30,751 nt of DNA from Priapulus caudatus (lineage: Eukaryota > Priapulida > Priapulimorpha > Priapulimorphida > Priapulidae), in assembly GCF_000485595.1 (NCBI RefSeq), contig NW_014577175.1:201393-232143 (forward strand), in the 5' to 3' direction. Positions 30,397-30,751 of this stretch are shown here, piece by piece. Positions within the stretch are counted from its first letter, which is position 1. Each line of letters starts with the position of its first letter. The notes under the pieces are model-generated. The model worked only from the letters and a program-made list of their open reading frames with translations. It was not told where the DNA came from and ran no database searches. The translations under genes and the position numbers were made by a program.

Positions 30397-30751
30397 TATC
30401 AGGTACATAAGGGGTATATCACCACGGAGACAGGGATATGTCGCCACGGAGGCAGTATTAGGTATGCAAGGGGTATGTCGCCACGGAGACACTATCAGGT
30501 ACATAAGGGGTATGTCACCACGGAGACACTATCAGGTACATAAGGGGTATGTCGCCACGGAGACACTATCAGGTACATAAGGGGTATGTCACCACGGAGA
30601 CACTATCAGGTACATAAGGGGTATGTCACCACGGAGACACTATCAGGTACATAAGGGGTATGTCACCACGGAGACAGTATTATGTATATAAGGGGTATGT
30701 CGCCATGGAAACAGTATTATGTATATAAGGGGTATGTCACCACGGAGACAG
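30397..30751. repeat. 37-bp minisatellite running off the right edge
   Basis: About nine copies of a 37-nt unit containing CAGGTACATAAGGGGTATGT and CACCACGGAGACA, with CGCCAC/CACCAC variants; one unit near 30437-30460 is shortened. Lies in the ZRANB2 intron upstream of the zinc finger 2 exons. The 82-codon - strand open frame across its start is a repeat artefact. Confidence 0.92.

Noticed and set aside
1-30751. tRNA, rRNA and CRISPR features
   Set aside because: No tRNA B-box-like sequence in a foldable context, no rRNA-like stretch, and the tandem arrays have no unique equal-length spacers; the genome is eukaryotic.

Overview
The window is metazoan nuclear DNA. It has spliced genes with GT-AG introns, many microsatellites, several minisatellites and numerous short inverted-repeat (MITE-like) elements. 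The phylum cannot be fixed from sequence alone. The compact introns and repeat-rich, AT-leaning background would suit a marine invertebrate such as a sponge or cnidarian, but that is inference.

Two genes can be assembled exon by exon, and they face each other tail to tail. On the + strand, 13 exons between 3622 and 17670 encode an anosmin-1 (ANOS1/KAL1) homologue: the C-terminal part of the cysteine-rich domain, a WAP four-disulfide core, four fibronectin type III (FnIII) domains and a divergent tail ending in a hydrophobic segment. All splice phases fit, giving 1920 nt and 639 residues to the stop. The exon(s) for the signal peptide and the start of the cysteine-rich domain were not found and probably lie left of the window. 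On the - strand, six exons between 30187 and 26086 encode the C-terminal 259 residues of a ZRANB2-like splicing factor: zinc finger 2, an acidic region with two DLSKYQL motifs, and an RS-rich tail. Zinc finger 1 and the start codon lie beyond the right edge. The 8.4 kb between the stop codons (17671-26085) holds 3' UTR/intergenic sequence and mobile-element remnants; I found no convincing third gene.

Region by region: 1-3621 is a CT microsatellite followed by non-coding sequence upstream of the first visible ANOS1 exon. 3682-6431 is an intron with a small foldback element, a ~1.27 kb GC-rich minisatellite whose unit carries a short hairpin, and TG/TGCG repeats just upstream of the WAP exon. 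6649-13590 holds the large FnIII-1/FnIII-2 introns with a MITE, TG-rich repeats, a 22-bp tandem array and a 945-bp foldback element. 13591-17670 is the compact 3' half of ANOS1. 17671-26085 is intergenic with at least four inverted-repeat elements. 26086-30751 is ZRANB2, with a MITE in an intron and a 37-bp minisatellite running off the right edge.

The two genes have no obvious shared pathway. Anosmin-1 is an extracellular heparan-sulfate/FGF-receptor-associated adhesion protein; ZRANB2 is a nuclear RNA-binding SR-like splicing factor. The points most worth following up are the possible GPI-anchor signal on the anosmin, the repeat-loaded intron before the WAP exon, and a ZRANB2 donor site that matches that protein's own RNA motif. 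Most long open frames in 4735-6477, 9583-10160 and 12783-13465 are artefacts of stop-poor tandem repeats.
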